Positions 46,071 to 56,403 of a DNA stretch of 64,000 nucleotides are shown piece by piece. A program made the translations under genes and the position numbers. The notes beneath the pieces are model-generated. The model had not been told where the DNA came from. It was given only the letters and a program-made list of their open reading frames with translations, and did no database searches. The stretch is from Galeopsis tetrahit. Taxonomy: Eukaryota > Streptophyta > Magnoliopsida > Lamiales > Lamiaceae. Numbering within the stretch: the stretch's first letter is position 1; the number at the start of each line of letters is the position of its first letter. Location of the stretch: the NCBI GenBank assembly GCA_963675135.1, contig OY776119.1, positions 38,563,198 through 38,627,197 on the forward strand, in the 5' to 3' direction.

Positions 46071-47370
46071 TGTTGGGATATGAATCCTAGACAAGTTCTA
46101 AATGATGAAAAGATAAGATGAAGTTTTGATAAGCCAAAAATAGTTTGAATATTTTTTAAGTGTTGACTAATCTAGTCTAGTTGATTTGAAGTCATCTTGA
46201 ACAGATCAGTAGAGTTCACATGAAAAGAAAAGTACTGTTTATATTTAAAAGATAAGTACGATTTATAAGTACTTCATATTTGTTGTTTGAATATGTTAGA
46301 TTGTTATTGAGCTATAATTGTTGTATAGAGCTCATGATATTTCTATAGATTTGTTGTATAGATTTATAAGTTGACTAAGCTTGTATTATAAAAGCTTAAG
46401 GTAATGTAATAGTCTTGTTAGGTTAGATGATAGGACTAGATTAGTTCTATTAGAAGTCTACTGCACAAGAAGAGAAGACCAGTCTACTACTCAAGACAGG
46501 TGGACTACAAGACAAGTGCATCTACTAGACTACACAAGACAAGTTAACATGAAATTAGTTACAAATACGCGTGAAAGATAAGGATGGAGAAGTTAGTTAT
46601 GGAATAACTAATTCGTAACAAGAAACGCGTGTATGGATAAGAAGATTCAGTTGAAATCAGTTATCAAGAAAGGTTGGTTACAACTACCTGAGTTCTTGAA
46701 GTTCGAAGTCTATAAATACTTGAAGGAGTTTATCATTTGAAGACTACTGATTACTGAGGTACTGATACGACTACTGAGATATTGATACTGCAAGCATTGT
46801 TGAAGATTCAAGTGAAGAAATTTCTCTCAGAGATTGAAGTTCAGAAAGTAAAGCTACACAAGACAAGTGAAGATCAGAAGGCTACTACTGAACAAAGAGA
46901 AGTTTTATTTTCGTTTTACTGTTTCAAGTTGCTAGATACTTGTAAATCGCTAGTAAGATCGAAGAGGCACTTGGTAGTGTTATCGAGAAGATCTAAGTCT
47001 TATTTCTTGGGACTTAAAGCCACAAGAACATATTACTCCATTGGACGAGTTAATAAGAATTTCACAACTGGGTTTGTGAGAGTGGATGTAGACAAGTTGT
47101 CGAACCACTATAAATCTCGTGTTTGATTTACTTTACTGTTTTGATTGTTTAAATTGCTTAATTGTTTTAACTACTTAACTGAACTTGACTAGTTGAGTAT
47201 AGAACAGAGTTCTCGAATCTAAGTTGAGTATAATCTTGAATTGGGCTCATTGATAATTTCGTATTCCGCATATTGTACTTTGATATTTCGAAAGATTTTT
47301 GAAAAGTCTATTCACCCCCTCTAGACATTTTCACTAGCTTACTCGTTATTAACTCAACTTGGGACCAACA
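46071..47370 (+). repeat. 3' LTR (1300 bp)
   Basis: Collinear with 33985-35285. Differences noted include G/T near 46183, T/C near 46233, G/A near 46553 and one C fewer in the C-run near 47317. The 114-codon frame inside (46782-47126) is not open in the 5' LTR and is not a gene. Confidence 0.97.
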
Positions 47371-47375
47371 CTTGA
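47371..47375 (+). repeat. target-site duplication, right copy (CTTGA)
   Basis: It matches 33980-33984. Confidence 0.95.
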
Positions 47376-47954
47376 GAAATGGAGAAGAAAAGAATCTCGA
47401 TTCTAATGAAGAGGTCTCAGGAGACAAGAAAAGAATGGTAGAAGAAGAGATCAGGAAGGAAAGCGAGAGGGATATACAAGTGGATGAAGAAAGGCGACAA
47501 AAAAGTGACCCACCTCTGGATTGGAATTGATGAGAGCAGTCTCTCTTTATCACTACTTCGGAGAAACATATACAAAAATAAGCAAACTCCCCGAGGAGTA
47601 TAAATAACTCAAATAAGAGTATAAAATACAACTCTGAATGAGCAAAGTGCTGCTCCTTATATTCGGAGTATAAACAACTCCCCGAGGAGTATAAACAACT
47701 CATATAAGAGTATAAAATACAACTCTATAAGAGCAAGAGTTGCTCACTCTAGAGTATAAACAACTCCCTGAGGAGTATAAACAACTCCCCGAGGAGTATA
47801 AATAATTCGCAAAGTCTGGATAAAGAAAAGAGAGAAGAGTTACAAAGAAGACTAATCAGAGGAGAAGAGAACATCTCATACTGAAGGATGTGGAGAGATC
47901 TGCAACCAAGATTGAACTCAAGGTGTGAGTTCAAGATAAAAAATATTTTCAAGA
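47376..47954 (+). other. sequence continuing from 33979, Lys/Glu-rich open stretch and GAGTATAAACAACTC repeats
   Basis: A short plus-strand frame (to a stop near 47530) is rich in Lys/Glu/Arg and could be gag-like, but no motif is recognisable. From about 47577 to 47815 the phrase GAGGAGTATAAACAACTCCC recurs at least five times with variations. This may be the interior of the gypsy-type element started at 31468. Confidence 0.45.
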
Positions 47955-49735
47955 GAAAATATTAATTGAGATCCCTTTACGGGATCAGAACCCAAGATGT
48001 GGGTCTAAAACATTAAATATTTTCAAGAGAAAATATTAAGAAATAGAGATCCCTAACCGGGATCAGAACCCAAGATGTGGGTCTGACACCTTAAATATTT
48101 TCAAGAGAAAATATTGAGAAGAAGAGATCCCTAAGCGGGATCAGAACCCAAGATGTGGGTCTGAAACAATTAAATATTTTCAAGAGAAAATATTGAGAAT
48201 AAGAGATCCCTAACCGGGATCAGAACCCAAGATATGGGTCTGAAACCTTAAATATTTTCAAGAGAAAATATTGAGAAGAAGAGATCCATTTCCGGGATCA
48301 GAACCCAAGATGTGGGTCTGAAACATTAAATATTTTCAAGAGAAAATATTAAGAAATTGAGATCCCTATCCGGATCAGAACCCAAGATGTGGGTCTAAAA
48401 CATTAAATATTTTTAAGAGAAAATATTAAGAAATTCAGATCCCTATCCGGGATAAGAACCCAAGATGTGGGTCTGAAACATTAAATATTTTCAAGAGAAA
48501 ATATTAATTGAGATCCCTATCCGGGATCAGAACCCAAGATGTGGGTCTGAAATATTAAATATTTTCAAGAGAAAATATTAATTGAGATCCATGTCCGGGA
48601 TCAGAACCCAAGATGTGGGTCTAAAACATTAAATATTTTCAAGAAAAAATATTAAGAAATTGAGATCCCTATCCGGGATCAGAACCCAAGATGTGGGTCT
48701 GAAACATTAAATATTTTCAAGAGAAAATATTAAGAAATTGAGATCCCTATCCGGGATCAGGATCAGAACCCAAGATGTGGGACTGAAACATTAAATATTT
48801 TCAAGAGAAAATATTAATTGAGATCCCTATTCGGGATCAGAACCCAAGATGTGGGTCTGAAACATTAAATATTTTCAAGAGTAAATATTAATTGAGATCT
48901 CTGTCCGGGATCAGATCGAACCCAAGATGTGGGTCTGAAATATTAAATATTTTCAAGAGAAAATATTAATTGAGATCCTTATTCGGGATCAGGATCAGAA
49001 CCCAATATGTGGGTCTGAAACATTAAATATTTTCAAGAGAAAATATTAATTGAGATCCCTATCCGGGATCAGAACCCAAGATGTGGGTCTGAAACATTAA
49101 ATATATTCAAGAGAAAATATTAAGAAATTGAGATCCCTATCCGGGATCAGGATCAGAACTCATGATGTGGGTCTGAAACATTAAATATTTTCAAGATAAA
49201 ATATTAATTGAGATCCCTATCCGGGATCAGAACCCAAGATGTGGGTCTGAAATATTAAATATTATCAAGAGAAAATATTAATTGACATCCCTATGCGTGA
49301 TCAGAACCCAATATGTGGGTCTAAAACATTAATATTTTCAAGAGAAAATATTACTCCCTCCGTCCCACATTAACTTTCACACTTTCCTTTTCGGGACGTC
49401 CCATACTAACTTTCACACCCCTAAAATGGAAAACCCTTTATAAACTCCACCCTCACAATATTCTTAATTTTACACAAATGTCATTACTTTATCTCCACAC
49501 ACAAAAGTCAACTCATTTATTTACTTTATACATAAAGTTTTACAAAATTACCCCTCAAAACTCCACTCATTACTACACTTTCTTAATTTACGTGCCCACA
49601 TACATATGAAGATTATTCCGGGACGGAGGGAGTAATTGAGATCCCTATCTGGAATCAGAACCCAAGATGTGGGTCTGAAACATTAAATATTTTCAAGAGA
49701 ACATTTTCTTCTGCAAAATTTGCATAGCTTTTTAG
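47955..49735. repeat. minisatellite, about 19 units of 74-78 bp, interrupted by a Stowaway
   Basis: Unit core: GATCCCTATCCGGGATC, then ACCCAAGATGTGGGT, then AATATTTTC-AAGA-GAAAATATT, with AATT or AAGAAATT between units. Each unit thus holds three short inverted repeats: GATCCC/GGGATC, ACCCA/TGGGT and AATATTTTC/GAAAATATT. Units differ by point changes and a few short duplications (GGGATCAGGATC). A Stowaway MITE sits in one unit (49354-49632). Noncoding in all frames. Confidence 0.93.
49354..49632. mobile_element. Stowaway MITE, 279 bp, inside the minisatellite
   Basis: The ends are CTCCCTCCGTCCC and its complement GGGACGGAGGGAG, flanked by TA at 49352-49353 and 49633-49634. Removing the element and one TA restores the repeat phrase AAAATATTAATTGAG, so the borders are exact. 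Confidence 0.95.
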
Positions 49736-50429
49736 AGAGAGGCGATAAGGATGTTTGACATTTTGGCGTAATTCCTTGTGGGCTTCTCTTGATTCCTAGA
49801 AAAAACAATGAAATAATATTGAATTAATCCGTACGTCTAACTTAAATCCAACTTTATATTAAAATATGTGTAATTATGTGAAATTCCTTTGATAATAGAC
49901 TAATAACAAAATTACTACAATCATCTTGCTCAATAGGGTAGTCTATGCGTGGTGGCGTGTTCAAAAGAGGGCTGTCCAGTATAGGGAAAACATATTTATT
50001 TGTAAGCATGGTCTTGAGTCTCCTTGTCATTGGCTGAGTCATGCATACTTTCTTAAACTTGGAAACCACAATGAACGATTTCTATAAGAAACAAGTATTT
50101 CATACACATATAAGAGATAAAAAAAAAACACATAAAAAAAACAGCAACTTACTTATATCCCGAATTTAAATATAGTTGCACACATATTAATTTAGATAGA
50201 CATATAATTTTTTTTTTTCTACAACAGACGCATGACATAACATACAATTAATGCAAATACTGGTGGGCGGTGCATGGAAGCTAGGCGGTGTTGTAACATG
50301 TAAGTATATCTCTTTTTTGGAGAGCGTATGCATATCTTAATTTTATGGGAATATTTACTCTTACCTTCATAATGGAACTCCTAGTTAGGTAAAACCTCAA
50401 CAATTTTTTTTAATTATTTAGAACTTCAA
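49736..50429. other. intergenic, weak minus-strand frame
   Basis: A 71-codon minus-strand frame (49854-50069) carries no motif I recognise and has no supporting signals. The rest is AT-rich. Confidence 0.35.
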
Positions 50430-51600
50430 AATGAGGCTAAAAAGTCCATTTTACCCTTTAGTTATCTGTCACGCACTCTATTTCTCATCCCTCACACACT
50501 CTCAAGTCTCACTCTCACTCTCACTCCATTTCTCATCCCTCTCTCTCTCTCTCTCTCTCTCAAAGTCTCTCACCGTTTCAAAATTCTCTCCCTTCTCTTC
50601 ATTTTCCCATTTTGATCGAAAATCACTTTAGGTTTCAACTCTCACTCAAATTTGTGTTTTTTTTTACTATGAAGATAAATCTGTGTTTCAACTCCTAATT
50701 TTTCTCTCTTTTTTTTTTTCTGGGATTTTCCCCAAATCTTTATTTTTCGACGATGATGACAAATGGAAAAGCGGTGGATCTAGAGTTCGACAACGACGAT
50801 GGAAGACGAAGGCGCCGCCGCGAAACCCCAACCTCTCCACCGCGAGCGGTGTCATCCTGATCTGGGCCGATTATGGGCCCCACTATGTGAAGGTGAGAAA
50901 GGTGTGTACGATTGTGCTGTTTTCTCCAAAGAGACTCGAAGCGTAATAACTCCGTAGATCTGGATCTGTTTTTAATATTAGATCTGTTTTTAATATTAGA
51001 TCTTTTTTTTAACTTTTAGATCTGATTTTTAATTTTAGATCTGTTTTTTTATTGGTGCGACGACGATCGACGTCGGCCCCCGACTGTGTGACGGTGACCA
51101 TGGAGGACAATTTTTGGGTCGACGACGGTGCGAAGGTGGGAACCCTAGCCTCGTGAGTTGTCTGTCCCGATCTATAATATTTCTCGTGGGGTAAGTTTTT
51201 CATCTTCCATGTTTTATATTATAATGTTTGTTTTCATGTTTGGATTGATCTATAATATTTCTCAAATGATAATGCATCTTTTAGTATTTATTAATTCTAT
51301 TGTTGTGTTCTTCTGATTTCCAAGGCGATTTCCGACTGATTTCCAAGGCAATTTTTGGGTTGCCGTCAGCGATTTCCAAGGCGGCGGAGCTCTGCGCGTT
51401 TTACTGATTTGGGGTTTCCGACTGGTGGTGTTGCTGCAATGGATGGGCGGCTGAGCTATGCGCATCGCACCGTTGCCGACGGTGGTGGTGGTGCCGGAGT
51501 TCTACCGTTGCCGGCGATTTCCAAGGTGGCGGCGGTGGCCACACATGTGCTATGGTAGAGATTAGGGTTCTAATCTTTCCAATGGGCTTACTATGCTTAC
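50430..51600 (+). other. CT-rich leader-like stretch and GC-rich block, possible decayed gene or capture
   Basis: A (CT)n run at about 50539-50560 inside a pyrimidine-rich 5'-UTR-like stretch is followed by GC-rich blocks at 50740-50900, 51050-51160 and 51350-51560. The last has repeated GATTTCCAAGGC(G) phrases. Open frames are short and I recognise no domain. This is the most gene-like base composition in the window outside elements, but no gene model can be supported. Confidence 0.35.
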
Positions 51601-51624
51601 TAATGGGCTAGGGTTTGTCAGCCC

Positions 51625-51775
51625 AGATGTGCACCCCCAGTTTCAGTTAATACATCCCAGTATTCACACCCCCATTTTCAGTTAATACACCCTCAGTTTC
51701 ACTTGATACACCTCTCCGAGGTGCATCAACCGGTCTCCTTAGTTCACCCCAGTTTCAGTAAATTAATACATATTT
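51625..51775. repeat. CAGTTTCAGTTAATACA-type short repeats
   Basis: The phrase CAGTTTCAGTTAATACA(C/T) and variants recur four times in about 130 bp. No coding potential. Confidence 0.6.
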
Positions 51776-52009
51776 TTGTTACAAATGTATTAATTTTGTT
51801 TTCAATTTCAAATCCTAAATTGGGGGAATTTTTTATTCTTGGATATTTCTTAAATTCTAATTTATATTTTCAATAGTTTTACCCTTCTTAAATCCTAATT
51901 TATATTTTTAATAGCTTGAATAAATTTTTTGAAAAAATAATCAATGAATTACATATGGTACCCACAAGTCCACAACTAATTATCATCTTTGTAAACACAT
52001 TGTTTGTTG

Positions 52010-52215
52010 CTAGTATGCAATGCTTGTATGCATTATGTATTGCTTGTATGCATTATGTATTGCTTGTATGCATTATGTATTGCTCGTATGCAATGTGTGT
52101 ATGCAATGTGTATTGCTCGTATGCAATGTGTGTATGCATTATGTATTGCTCGTATGCAATGTGTGTATGCATTATGTATTGCTCGTATGCAATGTGTGTA
52201 TGCATTATTTTTTAC
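52010..52215. repeat. minisatellite of 20-bp and 33-bp units
   Basis: About three copies of a 20-bp unit (TTGCTTGTATGCATTATGTA) are followed by about four copies of a 33-bp unit joining TGCTCGTATGCAATGTG to TGTATGCATTATGTAT. Because 33 is a multiple of three, long frames stay open on both strands across it (for example 51916-52332). These are side effects of the repeat, not genes. Confidence 0.93.
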
Positions 52216-53490
52216 ATAGTATGCAAACATATACTCAATATAGTGAAATATAATAATGTAATATTTTATAAAAAACTAAATAAAATAAAAATAAAAAACT
52301 TATTCTATAATTTAAAATTTGAACGTGAATAAAAGCAAATACAATATAAAAAGAAAAGAAAACTTATTTTTCAATCCCATATAATATAAAAAAGAAATAA
52401 CGTGGAAGAAAAGTAAAAAAAAATTAATTTTTCAATTTCATTAAAAAATCTAAAAAATAAAATCGGAACAAATAAATAATTTTTGAATAAAATTTGAATA
52501 CAAATATAAAATAATAATATTAATTAATGATGTGAAAAATAAAAATATTACGTCAATCATATATAAATATTAATGATTAAATAATAATATGAAATAAATG
52601 ATTAAACATATTAAAGATTAATAATTAATATTATGAATAAAAGTGAAATTCATTTGATTGGTGTAAGAAAAAGTGTGCAAAAGTAAAAGTAAGGACAAAA
52701 ATATCATTTTAAGTGACATTTTGTTGCTCTAGACAATAAAATTTTGGGGGTGTAGTTTTTCCTAAAATTTTGGCCCAATTGTTGTTTTGCCCAATTCTCC
52801 CTAATTTTATTTACATAGACCTAATTACGGTATTTTTAAAAAATTTGCACGTCGAAAGCATATATTTGGGATCGGCCAAAAATTTTGTGTTTCACAAGCA
52901 GTCAGTTCCAGATATGTGTTAATTTAAGGTTAAAATATGTTATTGTAAAATGAAATATGTGTTATTGTATGAACAAACGTCATTAGTGAATGTGAATAAA
53001 ACATCCCACGTAAAAGAGATGAAAAATAAAAATAGAAAACAAAAAAAATCCAGACATGGATCTAGAATATTTAAGAGATGTGGATTTTTTTTAATTAATT
53101 AATGATTTGTTATCACAATAACAAATCTAATTCCTGATCTCCGAATCAGCCATTCCCGTAGATTATTTTCTCAACAAATAAAGAATTGTCAGAGTGAAAT
53201 CATGATCGAATTTGAAAAAGCAGACTACAAGTCCAATGCAATAAAATAGAAAAATGTTACTGGATAATAATTAATAAATTTTACTATTATGAATTTCATT
53301 CCTGAACGATCTTGTAAAAGATGGAAAAATATTTTTTTATTAATTTTCCTACAAATTAATTAATGAAAAATCTGGTGGGGGTTGGTGTGACGATATACCT
53401 GGTAAATGATTGTGTCTCTACATCTAGATATTCAAACTAGTGGGGCTGTTCATTAGAATATGTAGAGCTCAGTTTTATTGACTTCTAGAA
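52216..53490. other. AT-rich intergenic DNA
   Basis: Nothing recognised: no ORF, no repeat ends and no RNA gene. Confidence 0.5.
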
Positions 53491-53492
53491 GG

Positions 53493-53600
53493 CTACCAAT
53501 AGGCTAGTAATTGGACACGTGTCTCCGCAGAGGATGCGTGGCAAGGAAACGGCATGCAAGGTTATTTATGGGAATCGGCAGCCTTTCCCATATAAGCAAC
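53493..53600 (+). promoter_or_regulatory. plant-type promoter (CCAAT, G-box, TATA)
   Basis: CCAAT near 53495, an ABRE/G-box ACACGTGTC at 53515-53523 and TATAAG at 53591-53596 are spaced as in a plant RNA polymerase II promoter. A leader of about 100 bases leads to an ATG at 53702. Motif evidence only. Confidence 0.5.
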
Positions 53601-55063
53601 CTTCCACAATCAAAGTGCTCACAACTACACATCTCAAAAACACATATTCTTAATTTATATTATCCCTACCTCGATCCTTTTTGTTCTTACCAACCGCAAC
53701 TATGTTTGCTTTCGGCACTACAAGAAACAGGGGGAATAACGACGAAAATTTTGCGACAAATCTAAATTTCATCGTTAAAATCAATTTTTAGCAACGAAAT
53801 ATAAATTTTCGTTGTTAAATTGTTAGATTTAATATTTGCAACAAAATTTATATATTTTATCGCTATATTAGCAACAAATTGCTTCATTTTGTTGTTAATA
53901 ATCAAAACAACAATGAAAATTATATTTCGTCGCTAATATTTTGCGATGAAATAGAAATTTTCGTGGCTAATTTCTTGAAATTATTTTTTACAACAAAATT
54001 TATATATTTTATCGCTATATTAGCAACAAATTGCTTCATTTTGTTGTTAATAATCAGAAAAACTATGAATATTATATTTCGTTGCTAATATTTTGCGATG
54101 AAATAAAAATTTTCGTGGCTAATTTTTTGAAATTAATTTTCGCAACAAAATTTATATATTTCATCGCTATATTAGCAGCAAATTGCTTCATTTTGTTGTT
54201 AATAATCGGAACAACAATGAAAATTATAGTTCGTTGATAATATTTTGCGACGAAATAGAAATTTTCTTTGCTAATTTCTTGAAATTAATTTTTGCAACAA
54301 AATTTATATATTTCATCACTATATTAGCAACAAACTGCATCATTTTGTTGTTTTAATAATCAAAGCAACAATGACAATTATATTTTCTTGCTAATATTTG
54401 CGATGAAATTGAAATATTTGTGGCTAATTTCTTGAAATTAATTTTTGCGATGAAATAAAAACATTTCATCACTAAACTAGCAACAAATTCTTTTATTTTG
54501 TTGTTAATAATTAGGAAAACAATGAAAATTATATTTAGTCACTATTATTTTGCAATGAAATATTTTTTTTGTAGCTAATTTCTTGGAATTAATATTTTCA
54601 ACAAAATTAAAATATTTTATCGCTACACTTTTAACAAATTATTTTATTTTGTTGTAAATAATAAGAACAACAATGAAAATTATATTTTGTGGCTAATATT
54701 AAATCAACTATGCTTATTAAATCAAGAAAGTCGATTTATATAATTAAACGTTTAATAATTCTCCAAATTTTATGTCTTATAAATCAGTATGAATATTTAT
54801 AAAAATATTTATAAATATGATGATGCAAATGAAGATGGACATAAAGATGAGAGAATGAAGATTGGCTATAATATTTATTATTTTTTTAAATTGTTAAAGT
54901 AACATTGATTTTTTACAATTGGAATTGTTTTAAAAATTACAATATATATTCACATATATATATACATATATAATTGTTACAAGTTAAAAATTAATCAATT
55001 AATAAATGTGAAATTAATTATTAAATGAATATATATATAATTAATATTAAAAACTAAACCAAA

Positions 55064-55128
55064 GAGCTGTGTGCCCGAGTGGTAGGCGCCCAGCTATGGG
55101 CGCCCATCCACCCGGGATCAATTTCCAC
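55064..55128 (+). other. tRNA-like / SINE-head-like sequence inside the CACTA element
   Basis: TGCCCGAGTGGTAGGCGCC resembles an A box region, and CCGGGATCAATTTCC a weak B box. No clean cloverleaf was derived. A GTGGGTGTGGG-rich tract (about 55165-55375) follows. Confidence 0.3.
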
Positions 55129-55512
55129 TAAGACCAAATAAAATATTTATTTAAATAAAATGGGGGAGGGGGTATGTGGGTGTGGGTGTGGGTGTGGGTG
55201 TGGGTTGGGGCGGGGCGGGTCGAGTGTTGGTGCGGGTTGGGGCGGGGCGGGTGCAGAAGTGGGTTTAGAGAACGATTGAGTTGTTTCGGTTGAGGTGGGT
55301 CGGGTCAGGTCGGGTGTGGGTGCAGGTTGGGTTGGTCGAGTGTGGGTGCAGGTTGGGTTGGTCGAGTGCGGAAGTGGGTTTAGAGAATGATTCGTAAATC
55401 AGATATCCATAGCCAAATATTAGCGACAAAAATATGGGTTTCATCACTAACATTTGCAACGAAAAAATTAGCCACGAAATAAGGAGCTACTATTTTAGAC
55501 ACAAAAAAATTT

Positions 55513-55863
55513 GTCGCTAATTCTAATATTTTTGTTGCTAATGTGAGTTAGCGATGAAATAATTTTGTCGCGGGATTTGTTGCTATACACCCGTCGCTAA
55601 CGTGTTTGCGACAAATGTTTGATTTTCCTCGCAAACATTTTGCGATGAAACTCATATTTTCGTTGCTAATATTTTGCGATGAAACTTATATTTTCGTCGC
55701 TAATATTTTGCGATGAAATTCAAATTTTCATCGCAAACATTTGCGACAAAATTAATTTTTTTTGTCGCAAACACGTTAGCGACGGGCGTATAGCAACAAA
55801 TCCTGCGACAAAATTATTTCATCGCAAACTCACGTTAGCGACGAAAATATTAGAATTAGCGAC
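55513..55863. repeat. 103-bp near-perfect inverted repeat with 145-bp loop
   Basis: The left arm 55513-55615 and right arm 55761-55863 are complementary with about eight mismatches and no indels seen. The loop holds further GCGATGAAA/TTTCGTCGC repeats. A transcript would fold into a long hairpin. Confidence 0.9.
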
Positions 55864-56114
55864 TATTTTTTTCGCGGCTAAATTGGAGTTTTCTTGTAGT
55901 GCGGCCTTGTCATTATTGTTCTCCTTTTTCCCAATAAGTAATTTTATTTTATTTTTATTTCCATGGAATCCATCTCTCACCTTATCCATGTGTCTGTTTT
56001 TAAGTTTGGTTGTAATTGTGTTCAAATAATGTTGTAATCGGAATAAGAATAAGGACTCACGTTTGTTTTAAGTATGTTTGTTGTCTTCTTATTTTATGTT
56101 TTTTCTCATAGTTT

Positions 56115-56169
56115 CACTACAAAAAATGCGTTGTTTAGCGACTGTTTTTGTGACGGGAAATTCATCACA
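56115..56169 (+). mobile_element. CACTA terminus remnant, cut by a copia element
   Basis: CACTACAAAAAATGCGTTG and then AGCGACTG-type subterminal sequence are replaced at 56170 by a copia LTR end. The rest of this CACTA would lie beyond the copia element, to the right. Confidence 0.65.
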
Positions 56170-56400
56170 TGTTGATGATCAAATCATGGATCATCTTTCT
56201 TCATCAAGAAGAGAAAAGAAGAACACAACAAGAAAATCTGTATTTTGATTACAAAGATGAAAAGTGTGTTATACAACTATTAATATATCTCAATCAAATA
56301 TATAAGCCTAAGATTAGCATAACTAACTAATATGTTCTAACTAAATAACTACCCTTATAAGGGTCAACTAACTAACTCAGAGGAGTGTATTTACTAAACT
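56170..56400 (-). repeat. probable 3' LTR of the copia fragment
   Basis: On the minus strand it ends ATGATCAACA-like at 56170 and begins after the purine run TTTTGAGGGGG (about 56409-56419), which overlaps the end of pol. The 5' boundary lacks a clear TG, so the start is approximate (about 230 bp). Confidence 0.5.
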
Positions 56401-56403
56401 CCT

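Larger units (their letters stand above)
33985..47370 (+). mobile_element. young, nearly complete Sirevirus (Ty1/copia), 13.4 kb
   Basis: It has LTRs (33985-35285 and 46071-47370), a tRNA-iMet primer site, gag, pol, a long third ORF and a polypurine tract, flanked by CTTGA duplications. By eye the LTRs differ at about eight substitutions plus one base in a C-run, roughly 0.6 percent, so insertion is recent. Features pointing to the Sirevirus group are the very large Gag, the long ORF after pol and several polypurine-like tracts after pol (near 41502, 41704 and 46057). Two points argue against full autonomy: gag and pol are neither in frame nor overlapping, and the third ORF has one stop codon. 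Confidence 0.95.
53716..55901 (+). mobile_element. non-autonomous CACTA (En/Spm) element, 2.19 kb
   Basis: Both ends read CACTACAAGAAA inwards (12 bp perfect), with a CGG target duplication (53713-53715 and 55902-55904). The left part consists of about 155-bp degenerate tandem repeats with GCGATGAAAT/ATTTCGTCGC subterminal motifs. The middle (about 54700-55440) contains unrelated DNA with a tRNA-like stretch and a GTGGGT-rich tract. The right part holds a 103-bp inverted repeat. No transposase is present, so it must be mobilised in trans. Confidence 0.95.
53702..55941 (+). pseudogene. tiny ORF of a small transcription unit, split by a CACTA element after codon 4
   Basis: ATG TTT GCT TTC GG at 53702-53715 is followed directly by the CACTA element. 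After the second CGG target copy the frame continues from 55905 to TAA at 55939-55941. Across the empty site it would encode 16 residues, MFAFGLVIIVLLFPNK, strongly hydrophobic. The end AATAAGTAA may instead be a splice donor (A|GTAATT), making this the signal-peptide exon of a longer gene. Polyadenylation-like AATAAG words lie at about 56041-56053. No family recognised. That it is a gene is inferred from the promoter arrangement. Confidence 0.4.

Noticed and set aside
46782..47126. 114-codon ORF
   Set aside because: It lies entirely in the 3' LTR, and the matching frame is broken in the 5' LTR by the few differences between them.
47955..49735. Regular repeat array as a CRISPR
   Set aside because: The units are contiguous 74-78 bp with no unique spacers, and the sequence is plant nuclear DNA. 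It is a minisatellite.
51916..52332. Long Cys/Tyr/Met-rich ORFs on both strands
   Set aside because: They exist only because the minisatellite unit is 33 bp, a multiple of three. Several frames are open at once and the residues repeat with the DNA.
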